From positions 124,001 through 188,000 of the forward strand of contig JACCGJ010000352.1 of NCBI GenBank assembly GCA_013407085.1: DNA of 64,000 bases, written 5' to 3'. Below the pieces are notes generated by a model that made no database searches, was not told the origin of the DNA, and saw only the letters and a list, made by a program, of their open reading frames with translations. Source of the DNA: Atriophallophorus winterbourni. Lineage: Eukaryota > Platyhelminthes > Trematoda > Plagiorchiida > Microphallidae. The position numbers were made by a program, and so were the translations under genes. Shown here in pieces: positions 1 to 11,097 of the stretch (its first letter is position 1; every line of letters begins with the position of its first letter).

Positions 1-208
1 ACGAAAACTAACCGAGTGATTCACTGTCGAGGCTTGAGAATGGTCCATGGAATTTGGCGCATGCTTGTTTCTAAGATTGTAGGCATTGTGGAGATCCGAG
101 ACATCGGTTTCATGGATAGAATCTGCTTGGTGGGGCGCTTCGTTTTCCTCATTTAAGGCGACTTCGTTTCGACCAGCAAAACGTTGTTTTCGGGCTTTTT
201 CGCGATAC
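1..208 (-). CDS. 3'-most visible exon, basic extension after SANT (partial)
   Basis: This exon continues the ELM2-SANT protein beyond the SANT domain and runs off the left edge of the window. The acceptor is a pyrimidine-rich tract ending in ACTTGACAG at 209-217, and the exon opens with one base that completes the TGG split by the previous donor. The join therefore reads SDVKW then YREKARKQRF. About 69 codons stay open to position 1. The start is strongly basic and the rest is polar (Asn, His, Ser), with no recognisable domain. A basic stretch after SANT would suit a nuclear protein; that is inference. The C-terminus and 3' UTR lie outside the window. Confidence 0.8.
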
Positions 209-735
209 CTGTCAAGTAAAAAATTACACGATTAAACAAATTCAACATCAGACGAGAGCGCTTAGAATAGACTGCTATTTTGGCAAACTTGGTCTGACGA
301 AGCATCTTTGCCGGAAGCGATACAATACTTAAACATTTAAAACCACCGACTGCTTCCGAGTTTGTAAATAATCGTATGTGTGTTGTCTATGTTTTAATGC
401 TTGAAATACTCAATTGAGACTTGAGAAAATTGCGAATTTAATTCCACATTCCGAGGGTTCCGGCGGAGTTGTACGATGCGAAAATGTGCAGTACATATGT
501 ACCGTTAATATGAATTGATTACCTACAAGTTGCATATAGAAACAATCTGGACTCCCACTGCGAGTACCGCCGTATTATAACCCTCAGTCTTGGAAACATG
601 AGCACCCCTCAGAAATGTGAATCACGTTGACCGTATTTATAATTACATGTACACAACACGGCATAAACCGCTGGCCATTATCTGCGCATTGTGAACAAGA
701 AAACAACCAAAGCATTTCCCGTATAACAAGCTCAC
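209..735 (-). other. intron between the last two visible exons
   Basis: The intron is bounded by a GTGAGC donor at 730-735 and a CAG acceptor at 209-211 on the minus strand. I see no repeat family or coding sequence in it. Confidence 0.7.
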
Positions 736-916
736 CATTTGACGTCCGAAGGAGTGTTCATTCGTTTCCAAACGTAGTAGAACTCCACGCACGCCTTGAC
801 CGTTTTGTTCATCCCGTTCGCTTGCAAGTCTTTCGCGACGTGATGGAAATCACGACCGTAAACTTTCAAACCATGTTGGAAACGGGCAATTTCTTTTGTC
901 GTCCAAGCGGTGGTCT
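736..916 (-). CDS. SANT domain exon of a TRERF1/ZNF541/MIDEAS-like MiDAC scaffold
   Basis: This 181-bp exon encodes a SANT domain, a three-helix Myb-like fold that in ELM2-SANT corepressors helps recruit and activate class I histone deacetylases. The reading shows the three expected landmarks: AWTTKEIARFQHGL for helix 1, YGRDFHHVAKDL for helix 2, and NKTVKACVEFYYVWKRM for helix 3. The KTV..CVEFYY.WK signature is typical of TRERF1, ZNF541 and MIDEAS. The acceptor is TTTACGCAG (917-925) after a T-rich tract; the donor is GTGAGC (730-735). The exon starts with two bases completing a codon and ends with two bases that join cleanly to the next exon as Trp. The function is inferred from the family. 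Confidence 0.92.
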
Positions 917-2931
917 CTGCGTAAAGTACAATAAAATTACTGCAGAGCAGAAAACGGTAGGATTTGACAAAGAGCAACAGTGCGTCGAGTGAATATCATC
1001 ATCAGAGACAGTATTACATTGGCAGCATGTACCGAATGTCTAACTACCATACAACCGTAGAAAAAGTAAACTCCTAAAGATGGAGATTCTACCGGAAAGT
1101 AAGCACAAAGAAGGAGAGTTGATAATAGTAGAAAGAGGAGGGTCAGAAACAATTTGAAAAGTAGGGCAAGAAGTAGCTTGTTTTCCCTTACGCGCCATGC
1201 TGTGGGTAAGACGAGCCCGTTTGTCAAGCGCGATGAACCATGTAGTTGTTTTGTAGTTATAGTCATGGCTTTATGCGGGCTGTGATACTGCCAGGTCGCC
1301 CATTTCCAGACAGGACAACAATTAGGGTTCTCGATCAATGTCTTTAGCTAAAAATGTTTGACACACAGGCAGTGAGTGGGGTTGAGACCGTGTTCGTCTG
1401 ACCTCTATCGATTGACTTTTCAGCTATGTGTGGCTCTGAAGGTGCCTGGAGAGCACGACTCAATTCATCACACTACGTTACGGGTCAGTCTCTGTGCGAT
1501 GGAGGGGTGAACGAAGCTTATTGTTAACTTATCAGGGGTGTTATCGATCCGTACCTGGTTAGAATACCATGACAAGCGGGGCTATGCTGGATAACGAAGA
1601 CCTCAACATGTTTTCTACAGTGTGGGATCGAGATGATCAGTAATATGACTAACACACGATTCCGTTAAAGGTACGCGAATAATTCAGATCGGCTTTTGAA
1701 GAACAGACTGGCAATTGTTCAATGTCCACTGCGGTTGTTATCAATGAAGTGATAACGACCAAATTCACAACGCCACGTGAGAATATGGCTTGAATCGGTG
1801 TGTGCGCGCGTGTCTGAGTGCATCGTTTGTATACACAACAGCCCCTCATCGATGTCTGGTCATGATGAAAATGAATTGTGGATATAAACAGTCTAGTGGC
1901 CTTTAAGTGGTACGGGGCAAGCATGTCCTACATCTAGAAATGTTTAGAAATAGCGACGGTCGCAAGCTGTTCTAGCCTATAAATGAACGGAGGCAACGGA
2001 TGAAAACAGGACGGCACTTGGTGGGTTGTTATCCGATTTGATTCAAGTAGGATATCTGACCAATAAAATTAAGAACAAGCAAGTTCAGTGGATGTTTTGC
2101 ATGGGATTGAATTGCGGATAAATGATGGAAACAAATTACAATGGACTTTTTTCAATAGCATACAATGTCGTCACTTAGGTTACATACACTAATTTCAATA
2201 TACTGCATACCTTGCAAACCCATTAACAATGGTTGAATTGAAATTTATCTCGTATGAATCATCATAGAAGTAAGGAATTTCTCAAATGAATTAGCTGGTA
2301 TATCCGACTCATTCGAATAAAAATAATCAAATCGATAAACGGTAATATACCAACTGAACAAAAAACCCAAACACGGGTTAGATTATTGGTATGCATAAAA
2401 GCATCAGTCTGGACGCCAGCGAAGTATCCCGCCGCCATGCAACCTTGCAGTGTGTAGCCACAACCAAACTGCAATGATTCACCATCCGTAAACACCTGCA
2501 AGTGCACACTGGATGGAATCTCAGTGTCAGCTTGGGCAGCCTAATAGTATCTTGGCACTTTTTCTATATCAAGGTCATCATTGGAACAGCATACGTAGCG
2601 ATTGTTTCTAGCGCATTGGAGGACACTACTGATATTCTATCGATGCGAGCGGATAACATATTTCAGCGATACATCTTTATCTTTATATTAGAAGTCGAAT
2701 CAATGATAAATGCAATAAAAGCAATAATCACTCGCTCGAGACATCCGTGGCCCTAACGGGTGATATTTGACTCTTTGTCAAGTAGAAGAAACAAGAGTAT
2801 TCGACTCGATTTTGGATAGTAAGCGAAATGGGCGTTATTTGAATTATTAGTATTGTGATTTTTAAATTTTCTTTATCGTTCTTTTATAATGAACGCTCGT
2901 CATCCTGTAGTAAAATTTCTGAGTAACAAGA

Positions 2932-2944
2932 TATTACCGTGTGG
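2932..2944. repeat. target-site duplication, left copy
   Basis: The 13 bp TATTACCGTGTGG are identical to 3150-3162 and flank the truncated RTE. Confidence 0.9.
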
Positions 2945-3149
2945 AAGACTTGGCTCGTCACCATGAGATCGGACGTGGAGCTGCTTGGTCTACGATCAGT
3001 TTACGAATGGCGCACGTGGGACCTGACCTGGCTTACAATCTGCACGGATCTCGCTTCTAACCGCCTAGTGTGGGTGGCTGCAATCCGTGACGTCAATGAA
3101 TCCGACTCATACTCCAGGAGGAGATAGTCGCACAGAAGTAAAAGTAAAG
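2945..3149 (+). mobile_element. 5'-truncated RTE-type LINE, 3' end only
   Basis: The translation after WKTWLVTMRSDVELLGLR closely matches the C-terminus of the longer RTE at 60223-62185 (KTWLSTVKEDVDTLGLR, then an IRDIN motif), and it ends in the same CGCACA-AAGTAAAAGTAA tail. A perfect 13-bp target-site duplication, TATTACCGTGTGG, flanks it at 2932-2944 and 3150-3162. This is a textbook product of target-primed reverse transcription with severe 5' truncation. It is a dead fragment in the sense-opposite orientation to the host gene. Confidence 0.9.
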
Positions 3150-3162
3150 TATTACCGTGTGG
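3150..3162. repeat. target-site duplication, right copy
   Basis: The 13 bp are identical to 2932-2944 and follow directly on the AAGTA-type tail of the RTE fragment. Confidence 0.9.
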
Positions 3163-3274
3163 TTGCAAATGGTTACCTATGCACCTTTCTCGAAAAGGTT
3201 ACTAACGCGGCAACGAGCAGTGACCAATTTGGTGACGGAGCGGAGTGATAAGAGGTGAGCTTACTGAAAAATGA

Positions 3275-3425
3275 TTGTCGTCTATTAGTACTAGGCTGAT
3301 TTTCAACTTGTGTTCGCGGAGCTTGGACGCGGTGTTGGACGTTTCGTCATCAGGCTAGATGACATCATCACCAAAACCCTGAGCTATGAATATTCTCCTC
3401 TATTGCTAGTACTAGGCTAGCTGCG
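3275..3425 (-). repeat. family C interspersed repeat
   Basis: The reverse complement of this stretch matches 22186-22260 and its duplicate at 52098-52172. The shared core is a GTCATC-TAGCCT-GATGAC hairpin followed by GAAA and a TCC-ACA-GC-rich segment that ends in CGAACAC-like sequence. The copies are diverged and the outer limits are uncertain. It has no coding capacity, and its class is not recognised. Confidence 0.5.
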
Positions 3426-4657
3426 ATATGATAACCAGTGCATAACTTGTACACCGATGATTACATAACCCTAAACCTTTTAGACAGACGCGAAGACTTG
3501 TTTATCACGGGACGATGTGAGAGTAAGGTGCACAAAAAAGATCGGAAACTGATGCTATTGATCTCGATTGCCAAGAGAAGTGTTTGATCTCGAAGATCAC
3601 GTATTTATTCATACGATTTGTTTGAAACCTCTGCATGAGACCCGAGGAAATTGAATGCAGATGTACTCTTCAAACCAGAACAACGGACTGTCAGACAGAA
3701 AATCGCAAACTGTTGCGCACACACGCAGACGACAAATCGATAACACATTCCATACAATCCGACGCGACACTATCCTTGTTGTCGACATTGGTGAAAACCA
3801 AACCGACAGACAACTCCGAGATGAACTTTTAGGCGAAACGAAAATCATGTTGGCATGACAAGTTCGTACGTCCAGAAGCTGGTGGTACGCGCGCTAGACA
3901 AAAAAATATATAGAAAACGAACCGGCGTAGACGTAGTCGTAGACGACCAACGTCTCGTAAAGCAGTGCATGGAGCGTCATTTCCAAATTTCCTTTGTATT
4001 TGCACAAGAGGTGAAACGTGTATTCCATATTCAAACCGCAATTCCTCACGGCCGGTGAGCAAGCAATCTTCATCAAGAGGTTCACTGTGTGGACGAAAAG
4101 AAGATGGAAGGTGACGTGAATTCTTTAGGTTCTTCGAATACATACAAAACTTCAGATACGTTTACAAGTTGTCCATCATATACACGAAATTTCAGCAATT
4201 AAATTAATTTCACCAAAAAATAAGAAAAAAATGACGAACTGCCCGCAACATCAGATATCAAATTGTCAAGCACGCCTTCAACTCCGAAACAAATATTAAT
4301 TGGTTAAACAACAGCCAAGAGTTTCTTAGCTGTAAAGTTCTCGGATAAGGAACAAAATGTTGAATGATCTGCAGGCAACAAGGGTCTTTTGCAGTGGATG
4401 TGCACCAGTAGAAGAAATGACTTTGATTATTTTGTTGCATACACGGAAGTGACGATGGATGACCGTGTCTCAAGTTAAATCAGCGGATACACATCTTAAT
4501 CTCGCGATAACCGTTAAACCTATTCTGATTAACAGAACATTCTTATCCAGGAAAAACTATGGGGGATGCGTAGAGTTGCGGAATGATGCAAAAACTAAAA
4601 GTTCAACAACATTAGGTGGAAGAGGCGAAGAGCATAGAATGACAGTTGGCTAACTAT

Positions 4658-4891
4658 TGCACGGATGTGCAATCGTGCAGCATTTCTGTGTTGTGCGGCT
4701 AACATCGTGCTAAATTGATTGGCCAACGCTGATGAGCTGCATGCTGAAACACGCTGGAGTCTCACTACTATTTCTATTCCCCCCCTCATATCTGTCTAGG
4801 CCTGGGCAACCTGACAGTATCTTAGCCCACGTGCAGTCTCTGACTGTGCGGCACTTTGCCTGGATCAGGCTTGTGCTTTCATACCATACCA
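4658..4891 (+). mobile_element. family A SINE-like element, near full length
   Basis: This copy runs from the TGCACGGATGTGCAATCG hairpin start to the GGCTTGTGCTTTCATACCATACC tail region. It has internal landmarks seen in more than 20 other copies, such as GTCTAGGCCTGGGCAACC and CAGTCTCTGACTG. A 7-bp direct repeat, TAACTAT, flanks it (4651-4657 and 4892-4898) and is a probable target-site duplication. It has no ORF of its own. Confidence 0.8.
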
Positions 4892-5260
4892 TAACTATCA
4901 GGAACTGGGTGGTCAGAGGATTGGTCCATTTAAGCATCTCGGACATTGTAACGCCGAAACACTTGAAGCTACTGTATCTTTAAAACGCCGAGCCATTTAA
5001 CGAAATACGATAAATGTTTTAATGCTCAGCGTCGCACATATTGAGCTCGGAAAAGAGAAAACAAGATGTTGCGATCGATTCATCAAGCATATATGACAGA
5101 GTTGTTGATAAACATCAAGACCCGCTAACGACAGTGACTATCGGAACGACAATTTTGCAGTACATTGTGTTGTTTTAACATGCTAAATAAATTAGCGGAC
5201 ATAATGAATAATCCATTGCCGCTCTCCAGATCAGACATGTACGTGAAAGAGGAATCTTAC

Positions 5261-5335
5261 CTATTAAAGGCAAATGGGAAAAGGTAAAGAGTGCCATGAA
5301 ATCATGACATAAGTGCACGATGCACTCAAAAGCTA
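5261..5335 (-). CDS. candidate exon, possibly C-terminal part of ELM2
   Basis: A 75-bp open segment lies between a T-rich acceptor (GGGTTCAG, 5336-5343) and a GTAAGA donor (5255-5260). It starts with two bases and ends with one, exactly the phases needed to link the ELM2 exon at 9006-9104 to the SANT exon at 736-916. The translation includes FECIVHLCHDFMALF, which loosely resembles the helical end of ELM2 domains (EYALH.L pattern). The similarity is weak and a chance open frame is quite possible. Confidence 0.3.
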
Positions 5336-5520
5336 CTGAACCCGCAAAAAAACTTGAGTTCCAACATACTGGGGTGAGTTGCTTACACCGCAAATCAGGT
5401 TTCGCCTACGAGTAAAGCAACATAATCAGGATAACTTCACTACGGTTTTGACTGTCAGGATTTCCACACCACTCCACACGGCAAAAGCAAGCTATAGAAA
5501 ACAGTTTAACATGCCTACAG

Positions 5521-5593
5521 CAAAACTGAAACGGAAATGCGATTCTAACCCATCTCTGAAGATCAGTTACCACTACTAAGTCTGATCGAACAG
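5521..5593. repeat. 73-bp direct repeat, left unit
   Basis: This unit is repeated at 5837-5909 with about five mismatches. The two units flank a family A insertion. Confidence 0.85.
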
Positions 5594-5826
5594 GTATGAG
5601 AGCACAAGCCTAATCCAGGCAAAGTGCCGCACAGTCAGAGACTGCACGTGGGCTAAGATGCTGTCAGGTTGCCCAGGCCTAGACAGATATGAGGGGGAAA
5701 TAAAAATACAAATGGTAGTGAGACTCCAGCGTGTTTCAGCATGCAGCTCACTACCGTTGGCCAATCAATTTAGCACTATGTTAGCCGTACAGCACAAAAA
5801 TGCTGCACGATTGCACATCCGTGCAC
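5594..5826 (-). mobile_element. family A SINE-like element, full length
   Basis: Reverse-orientation copy, from the GTATGAGAGCACAAGCC end to the GCACATCCGTGCAC end. GATCGAACA is present on both sides (5584-5592 and 5827-5835), which fits a 9-bp target-site duplication. It sits exactly at the junction of two 73-bp tandem units. Confidence 0.8.
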
Positions 5827-5836
5827 GATCGAACAA

Positions 5837-5909
5837 CAAAACTGAAACGAAAATGCGATTCTAGCCCATCTCTGAGGATGAGTTACCACTGCTAAGTCTG
5901 ATCGAACAG
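5837..5909. repeat. 73-bp direct repeat, right unit
   Basis: Matches 5521-5593 over its full length with about five substitutions. Confidence 0.85.
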
Positions 5910-8094
5910 ACCTCAAACAGAGAAGAATCACATCAGACAGTTTAGCTGTAGAAGCTTTCATTTGATTGAGCCAAATCAGAGTCGGCGCACCATTCTGAGT
6001 TAGACGTGACAAATAAACCCGCGTTAGGAAAACTACGATACATGACCCAAACAGCGAAGTCTAGGCACTGAGTAGTGCAACCTCGCTGCAAGCAGCCATA
6101 TGGCTAAATAACAAAAAGATTGTAAAAACGCAAATAGCACGATAGCTGCGCACGAGAAATTGCTTTTCAAACATCATAGACATTTAGCGCGTCAGTCTAG
6201 GTGTCGGGGACCTGACAGTATTTGAGTAAAAGTGCAGTGCTTCGGGTTTCTGAATTCCTCAACGCGAAACAGGTGTCCAGGTGCGTATTAAGCAGTTTAT
6301 GATAAGCACAAAGTAGGCAAAATAAAAAATTTTCCAGTTTCATACATACGGGTGACTGCTTGTTTATGACTAATACTTTCACGTTGTAAGTTGCAAGGTG
6401 GTGGTTAAGTGCATCGGTTGTAGTGAATTCAGAAGACACTCCACGTCAATGTCTACCGTATGTTTCCATACATCGATGTAACCGGTTAGTCAAACAGTGA
6501 AGCCAGCTACAAACAGGACCTCAAACTGAGGCTTTGAACCAAACTAACAAATAAAAAGGAAACTTGCGCCCAACCTTTAACGAACCACAAGCAACATGCA
6601 CAATGCGCCTCCGCACAAATCCAGAAACAGCTTACATGAATTAGTAAATTTTAATTTGCTGTACAAGTTATTGATGTAAGCAAAAGAGAACCAACCACAC
6701 ACGAGCACTGATAACCGCTTCGCCGAGGGTTTAGATTTTAGCAACATGTTCATCGCAATCGCTACGGTTATTGTTGTGAGTGATGTTGTAATTAAATCAA
6801 TAAAAAGCTGTGATTCGTAGGCGGCGAATCACGATCTAAACATTTTGATTGAAAAGGTAACACACTTTGAAATCACTGATTGTGTCGATCGTGATAAGCT
6901 CGATCGTTTTATAATGCTTCCAAACGATTGCGCCAACACACAAATTAAACTTGGAACAATAATGGGTTTATTGTAAGGCCTATCGATGACCTCTGTTATA
7001 ACACCGTACCACGCATCGTCGAATTGACATGAAGAATTACGGAACCTTGATAAACAGAGCTTCGACTCAAATCGAAGATTACTTGTAACTTTACTGGTTT
7101 TAAGGAACCCACACTGTCAGTGATCTTGTGAGACAGTTACAAAACATAGGGTATCACATTGAAAAGTGGAACCGAAAACATTACGCACAAGCAACTGGTC
7201 AAGCTATCCTTGTAAGACAGAAAAAATGTTAATTCACAACCCTTCGTGAATTTCAAATTCTGACAAAGCATTAAACTTAAACACACCACGGATGAACCAA
7301 GTACCAACTGCAGAAGTACCTTCCAACACTAAGCTACAGAGTGTGTTGAACCTAGTTAGATAGCGTCATCGGTGCTGGCAAAGATCGTAAATAACGAATA
7401 GCAAACAGGGTGCTGCACCATGGGAAGTTGAATTTAACAACTGAACCATTAAATACACTTCATTAAAACGAAGTGTTTCTTTTTGGTCGTCCACATGCTC
7501 AAGATGGATCATTACTTTACACGGTTCCTCAAAACGTGTCAAGAAGACATGGCTTGCAAATCCTGAGGACAACTGAAGCGATTGTGATCAAATTTTTTAG
7601 ACCGAACTTATGTCTAGAAACGATTAGTTCGTAATCTCGCATTTTCTTGGCCAACATCGAAATCGACGGATAATATTAAGACATAACGCGAGATATTGAC
7701 GCTGGTGCTGATGAGATCCGTTTTCTCATGCATATATTGTCAAGCTTTATGTGAAACACCAACAAGGAAGACAGATTCTTCGCAATATTCAAGTGTTTTG
7801 CTTATAAATATGGAAATATTTAGTCAAGTTTGCAAAAAGGGATATGAAAGACCTAGAAACTGACCCTGTGAGTGGGGAAGAAATTGTTCTTGACCGCTCA
7901 CATTGAAGACCCTATGTAAAGTGCCAGCTCCAGCCTCGAAAATGGCTGGTACTGCTTTCGACTGCTAAACGCCGACGATAGTATTGTCTATAAGTGGAAC
8001 GCTGAGGGACAGAGGGTAACTCATGAATCCAAATGTATTGCCGTGCGAGACGTTTGAACTATGAGACAACCGTGCGCTTACGATATCACGGATG

Positions 8095-8300
8095 GTGCAT
8101 TTGCGCGCATGTGCAATAGCGCAGTACATGGCGGTGTTCACCCAACACCGTGCTAGGTTGATTTGCCACGGGTAGGGAAAAACACCCGGGAATTTCACTA
8201 TCATTTCACGTTTGAAGTCTGTCTAGGCTTGGGCACCCAGACAGTATCTTAGCCTACTTGCAGTTGGTGCGGCGCTTTGCCTGGATCCAGGCGTAATTTC
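8095..8300 (+). mobile_element. family A element with expanded tail
   Basis: A diverged copy: AACACCGTGCTAGGTTGATTTGCCAC, the GGCTTGGGCACC block and TTTGCCTGGATCCAGGC are all present in order. Its 3' end runs straight into the (CATA)n tract that follows. Confidence 0.7.
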
Positions 8301-8542
8301 ATGCACACACACATACATACATACACACATACATAGATGCATACATACATACATACATACATACATACATACATACATACATAGATACTACCTACATATA
8401 TACACACACATACAAACATACATACATGTATGCATACTTACATACATACATGCATGCATGCATACAAACGTACAAACATACATACATACATGCATACAAA
8501 CATACATACATACATACATATATACATACATACATACATACA

Positions 8543-8575
<33 letters not shown>

Positions 8576-8578
8576 CTA

Positions 8579-8627
<49 letters not shown>

Positions 8628-8633
8628 GGAGAG
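8300..8633. repeat. compound microsatellite (CATA)n-(TA)n-(GA)n
   Basis: About 270 bp of imperfect CATA/TACA tetranucleotides pass into about 30 bp of TA and then GA-rich repeats. Predicted peptides across it (YVCM or HTYI repeats) are translated microsatellite and not genes. The tract begins where the family A tail ends. Confidence 0.95.
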
Positions 8634-9005
8634 AGAGAATGTTATTGAGCGATGGAAGGGATCGTTGTGAAAAAACGTAACGAAAGTTGAAGTTAAACAA
8701 ACCAAGCATCGAGGTCAATAATAATTTTATCGAATAAAAAGCAAGGAACACGCATTATTCGGTTATTTTAAATCGACAGCGGAGCAAATGAATCACAGTG
8801 AGGAAAAATGTCATTTGCTCGTGTTGTTGTTTTTGATGATGATGATTGTGCGATAAAGAATGTGAAATTTGCTCCTCAAAACATTGATAGAAACACATCC
8901 ACGCAGTAAACAACAATAATTTTAACGAGAACAACTATTAATACAACAAGCAATCGAATGTTGGTGTATCGAATGATGTTTGCGAAACTTGTAAAATGAA
9001 CATAC

Positions 9006-9104
9006 ACGAATCGATGTTCTTGGGATCTTGCTCGTCCAAGTTGCTTGGGCACCAGAGTAGCGTTTCACGAGTCTCCGATTCTGGTTCACTGTCCTTGGTC
9101 CAGG
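9006..9104 (-). CDS. ELM2 domain exon, second part
   Basis: This 99-bp exon encodes the middle of an ELM2 domain, the segment that contacts histone deacetylases in MTA, MIER, RCOR and MiDAC scaffolds. The key stretch is ETLLWCPSNLDEQDPKNID, which matches the family pattern of an (L/V)W.P core followed by acidic residues and an ID-Y-type turn. The acceptor is CCCCTGTAG (9105-9113) behind a pyrimidine tract. The donor is GTATGT (9000-9005). The two-base start phase complements the single base left by the exon at 10789-10841. It ends in a single T, so another exon must follow before SANT. Confidence 0.85.
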
Positions 9105-10788
9105 CTACAGGGGCCGAAGAAAGAACGATTAGACTCTGGAATAGGGTGAAGGAATCAACACATTTGAATTGAACAGGTACGAATAAACAAGTACTGCGAG
9201 ATTGCACATACGTGGCAATACGGGAGGAGAGCAGGAGGTGGATAAAATGGTTTGTAAAAAATCGACGAATGGGGAAACTGATAGTACTGTACCAGTGCGT
9301 ACTTGAACAGTACGAAACTGGTCGTGGGCTGTAAGTGATTGCAAAACATTCACATATTTAACTTTTTGTCAATGCTACGCGCATCAGCTAACAATCTACG
9401 CATAATCGTTTTTTTTCGCTCAGCATAACAGCAGTAACAACTTGCACATCAAAAACGAAAGTTATCGAGACATTGCTAACACCGATTGACTTATGCAAAA
9501 TCACAGAAAGTTTATCAAACAGGGTTGTCATGTGTGGATCACAATCAGGCGAAGTGTTGCAGTCTGAAAGACTGGATGTGAACATAGATACGGTTAAGGT
9601 TGCCCATGCATATTTATAAATTCCAGAGGAGGACCGTAGCAGTGTCACTCCAGCGCGTTCTACAATGCAACACCGATGGCCACAAATCTAGTACAATAAA
9701 GAACGACTGCACAACTGCATTTTCAAAGTTCAGGCAAACCAATTGTTTTTGAATTGAGATTGATTATAAAGTGACCGTTCAGAAAGAAAGCTATGTACGT
9801 TTATACACTTTGGTTAAAATAATTCAAACAAACAGTGAATCACATTCTTTCCGTTGTGAGGGTTTCAAAACAACCAATATCTAACGGCGTTTATGGGAAG
9901 AGGCAAACGAGCAGAGAAAACGTCAGGTCTATCGAATCCGCTGATGCAACAAACACGTATGTGAAAATATTCCACATGCGCCCGGGTAGGATATACACGC
10001 GGGGGCGCGGGAAATGTGAGTCTGCATAAAAAACGCCCACATTGAACAATGTGTTCACGACGGTGACGCAATCAAGAGTATAGTGGAATGGTGAGAAAAT
10101 AATCAAAGCATTGCGAAACGATATCACCGTTCGAAAACGATGTGTGTGAAAAAAGTCGCAGATAAAAATAGAACAATACGAATTCGGCGTTGAAAAACAA
10201 AATCTCAACGGCAAGGCATAATCGAGCATAGCAACTATAGCATAAAGAGATTAAAACACATGTCATGGTAAAATTGCTGTTGGTCTGAATCAGTTGGGTG
10301 TACGAGGCATGAGCATGTAGACCTCATGTACCACAAGAATTGAGATAGCCAAACAGTTCGATTTGGACATTTTGAAACTTCGGATGAACAAATATCTGAT
10401 GATGGATTGAAAACAAAGTTAGCGATGCATTGTCAAACTCAATTGAAAATGAAAGGATGTGGGAAAACTCAAAGAGTATGTGATCAATTCACAAGGAGCA
10501 TCAACCATGCAAAATATTAGGTAAAATGGTAAATGGTGCTCCTAGACAGTGAGCGGAAGCAAGATTTTTCAACCATTCACAGACAACAAGGATTGATCGA
10601 ATGGATAACAGACTCCTAGGATCGAGCATCCAGGTTACGGAGAGCAACTTTTCTGAAAAGTACTTTAATCGGGAGCATAATAGTGACGGAAAAACTGGGA
10701 GTGTGGTGAATCTAAAACTTTGAATACGGTGGTGTCGCTTCGTTTGAAAATGCTTGCGTTTCAGTGGTTTGACAGAAGTCGAACTTAC
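9105..10788 (-). other. intron within the ELM2 domain
   Basis: A degenerate reverse-orientation family A relic lies near 9625-9722 (GTGTCACTCCAGCG, GATGGCCA). I see nothing else recognisable. Confidence 0.6.
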
Positions 10789-10841
10789 GGGAGCAAAATT
10801 CGGGTACGTACGCCTGGAAAGCTTCTCCGACATTTATGCGC
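10789..10841 (-). CDS. ELM2 domain exon, N-terminal motif
   Basis: A 53-bp micro-exon reading RINVGEAFQAYVPEFCS. This is the diagnostic ELM2 opening (INVG..FQA..PE). It has a TTCCTAATGCAG acceptor (10842-10853) and a perfect GTAAGT donor (10783-10788). It begins with one base that completes a Pro codon left by the acidic exon (12312-12679) and ends with one base that pairs with the two-base start of the exon at 9006-9104. It is far too short to be found by ORF length; motif and phase together identify it. Confidence 0.93.
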
Positions 10842-11006
10842 CTGCATTAGGAATTTCGAAAAATGATAGCATGAAAAACCAAGATACAAAATATTGGAAT
10901 TGTTTGGACAGAAGTTTATTGAATTGTGAAAAAACGTTACCAACACTACGGATAAAAGTGTTACGCACATACAGCTCAGCTCTCCTTTAGTTTCTACGAT
11001 TGCACT

Positions 11007-11054
11007 AATATATATATAGATATATATAGAGAGAGTATAGATATATATATATAG

Positions 11055-11095
<41 letters not shown>
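11007..11095. repeat. (TA)n microsatellite
   Basis: Uninterrupted or near-uninterrupted TATA repeats with short GATA/GAGA interruptions. Confidence 0.95.

Positions 11096-11097
<2 letters not shown>

Larger units (their letters stand above)
917..9004 (-). other. large intronic region between ELM2 and SANT exons
   Basis: About 8 kb between the second ELM2 exon and the SANT exon. It holds a truncated RTE LINE (2945-3149), a family C repeat (3275-3425), family A elements near 4.7, 5.7 and 8.2 kb, and a composite microsatellite at 8300-8633. At least one more coding exon must lie here, because splicing the ELM2 exon straight to the SANT exon would create a TAG. A candidate sits at 5261-5335. I see nothing coding in 6.2-8.0 kb or 8.64-8.94 kb. 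Confidence 0.6.

Noticed and set aside
937..1338. Minus-strand open stretch with a plausible GTAAGG donor, considered as the missing ELM2 exon
   Set aside because: The open frame does not resemble ELM2, and the frame with a suitable end phase contains a stop and lacks a convincing acceptor.
2262..2507. Minus-strand stretch near 2400-2480 with GGCGGCGGG, considered as the ELM2 G-G-G turn
   Set aside because: No frame continues into the expected N.EYAL-like helix, and no good donor follows.
3330..3360. Hammerhead-ribozyme-like CTGATGA...GAAAC core in family C (also 22190-22225)
   Set aside because: CTGATGA and GAAAC are separated by a single base, leaving no stem II. The segment is better explained as a GTCATC/GATGAC hairpin, and no matching cleavage-site helix was seen.
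4732..4983. Recurring small frames with YLSRPGQPDSILAHVQSL and CRTVRDCTWAKILSG
   Set aside because: They occur at every family A element in both orientations and are translations of the repeat, not a protein family.
8300..8570. CRISPR-like array
   Set aside because: Simple tetranucleotide repeats without spacers, in a eukaryotic genome.
8392..8751. Open frames made of YVCM/HTYI repeats (also 17743-18098)
   Set aside because: Translated (CATA)n/(TATG)n microsatellite open in several frames on both strands; no independent coding signal.
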